Assembly (NCBI GenBank): GCA_014169315.1
Contig: AP022133.1
Coordinates: 1,550,001-1,614,000, forward strand
DNA: 64,000 nucleotides
Source of the DNA: Enterobacter cloacae
Lineage (GTDB): Bacteria > Pseudomonadota > Gammaproteobacteria > Enterobacterales > Enterobacteriaceae
Reading direction: 5' to 3'
Below are positions 63,640-64,000 of the stretch, in pieces. A program made the translations under genes and the position numbers. The notes under the pieces were generated by a model that ran no database searches, was not told the origin of the DNA, and worked only from the letters and a program-made list of their open reading frames with translations. How positions within the stretch are numbered: the first letter of the stretch is position 1; each line of letters begins with the position of its first letter.

Positions 63640-64000
63640 TGTGACATCAAACTCACCTGCGCGGCCACAATCCGCCACCCGTACGGAAACCGCACCCACG
63701 TTTGCTGCTGGCGACCAATCCTTTCTGTCCCTTCGCGGGTAAATTCGGTGCTGCACACGGCATAATCTTCCCCAAAGGTGGTGATCACCGTATGGCGTAA
63801 CGTCCGCAGTAGCCCGGCGGACGGACGTGCGGCGCGAAAGGCGCGGATCTCATCAATACCGTACAGGTTTTCTCCTGCCCCCAGGCGTACGGTATTTTTA
63901 TCGTGCCAGAACAGTTCATCCAGTACCGCGATGTTATTGCTCACCAGTGCGTCTTCATAGCGGTAAAAGGCCGCCGTGACTTCAGCAACCACCCACGGGC
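63633..64000 (-). CDS. hpxZ: HpxZ: oxalurate catabolism protein (AtzH/DUF3225), 5' end outside window
   Basis: NTF2-like fold protein of the DUF3225/AtzH family. In Klebsiella hpxWXYZ handle oxalurate, a side product of ureide breakdown; AtzH-like proteins stabilise amidase complexes. About 122 residues are seen (VVAEVTAAFYRYEDALVSNN, LGAGENLYGIDEIRAFRA, QQQTWVRFPYGWRIVAAQVS) and the frame is open to the window edge, so the start and hpxY/X/W are beyond it. The C-terminal codons and stop lie in a REP-like sequence. Confidence 0.86.
   Translation of the reverse strand, partial: PWVVAEVTAAFYRYEDALVSNNIAVLDELFWHDKNTVRLGAGENLYGIDEIRAFRAARPSAGLLRTLRHTVITTFGEDYAVCSTEFTREGTERIGRQQQTWVRFPYGWRIVAAQVSLMSQA

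Noticed and set aside
53561..63992. Integrative element inserted at the tRNA-Ser genes
   Set aside because: No integrase gene follows the tRNA, and no repeat of the tRNA 3' end was noticed in the rest of the window.
1..64000. CRISPR array or toxin-antitoxin module
   Set aside because: No regularly spaced direct repeats and no cas or typical toxin-antitoxin gene pair were seen.

Overview
The window is a stretch of chromosome from a member of the Enterobacteriaceae. The core gene order, ldtD-mepK-gloC-aspC-ompF-asnS-pncB-pepN-ssuBCDAE-pyrD-zapC-ycbX-rlmL-uup-pqiABC-rmf-fabA-lonH-matP-ompA-sulA-sxy-yccS-yccF-helD-mgsA-csgI-yccU-hspQ-rlmI-acyP-tusE-yccA-serT, is the order of the 21-22 min region of Escherichia coli. 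The proteins differ from E. coli at many positions. A Klebsiella-type hpx purine cluster is present, and so is a GC-rich interspersed repeat common in Enterobacter. An Enterobacter-like genus (E. cloacae complex or a close relative) is the best guess; this is inference and no species is assigned.

Positions 1-53,000 are mostly conserved housekeeping genes: cell-wall enzymes, the OmpF and OmpA porins, AsnS, NAD salvage (pncB), aminopeptidase N, the sulfonate-sulfur operon ssuEADCB, pyrimidine synthesis (pyrD), rRNA methyltransferases (rlmL, rlmI), fatty acid synthesis (fabA), chromosome organisation (matP), the SOS division inhibitor (sulA) and others. Many known regulatory sites can be read directly: OmpR boxes and the MicF target of ompF, a NadR box for pncB, a PurR box and start-switch hairpin for pyrD, FadR and FabR operators for fabA, and a LexA box for sulA. 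rmf (55 aa) lies between pqiC and fabA. Two core genes are damaged. pqiA is split by a 1,197-bp IS5-family element with TTAA target duplications. The last codons of ldtD are frameshifted compared with homologues.

Accessory DNA sits at three places in this scaffold. (1) Between rlmI and acyP there is a periplasmic PEBP-family protein with an overlapping AraC-type regulator, resembling the ybcL-ybcM pair that E. coli K-12 carries in prophage DLP12. (2) Between tusE and yccA (43.4-50.8 kb) there is a complete alpha-type (CS1/CFA-I-like, alternate chaperone-usher) fimbrial operon: chaperone, major pilin, usher, tip adhesin, and a LuxR-type regulator as the last gene. A divergent pair, a membrane-anchored winged-helix regulator plus a FidL-like protein, lies beside it. 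This is the most interesting candidate system in the window. (3) After yccA come an orphan OppA/MppA-like binding protein, two tandem tRNA-Ser(UGA) genes each with its own promoter and terminator, and a purine catabolic cluster.

The purine cluster (53.9-64.0 kb) encodes HpxE/HpxD (Rieske oxygenase system for hypoxanthine oxidation), HpxO (FAD urate hydroxylase), HpxQ and HpxT (decarboxylase and hydrolase leading to S-allantoin), GuaD, an NCS1 permease, HpxS (GntR regulator), HpxA (allantoin racemase), HpxB (allantoinase) and the start of the oxalurate branch (HpxZ). Together these would turn guanine and hypoxanthine into allantoate for nitrogen. A 20-bp motif that is nearly identical upstream of hpxO and guaD may be a shared, undescribed control element.
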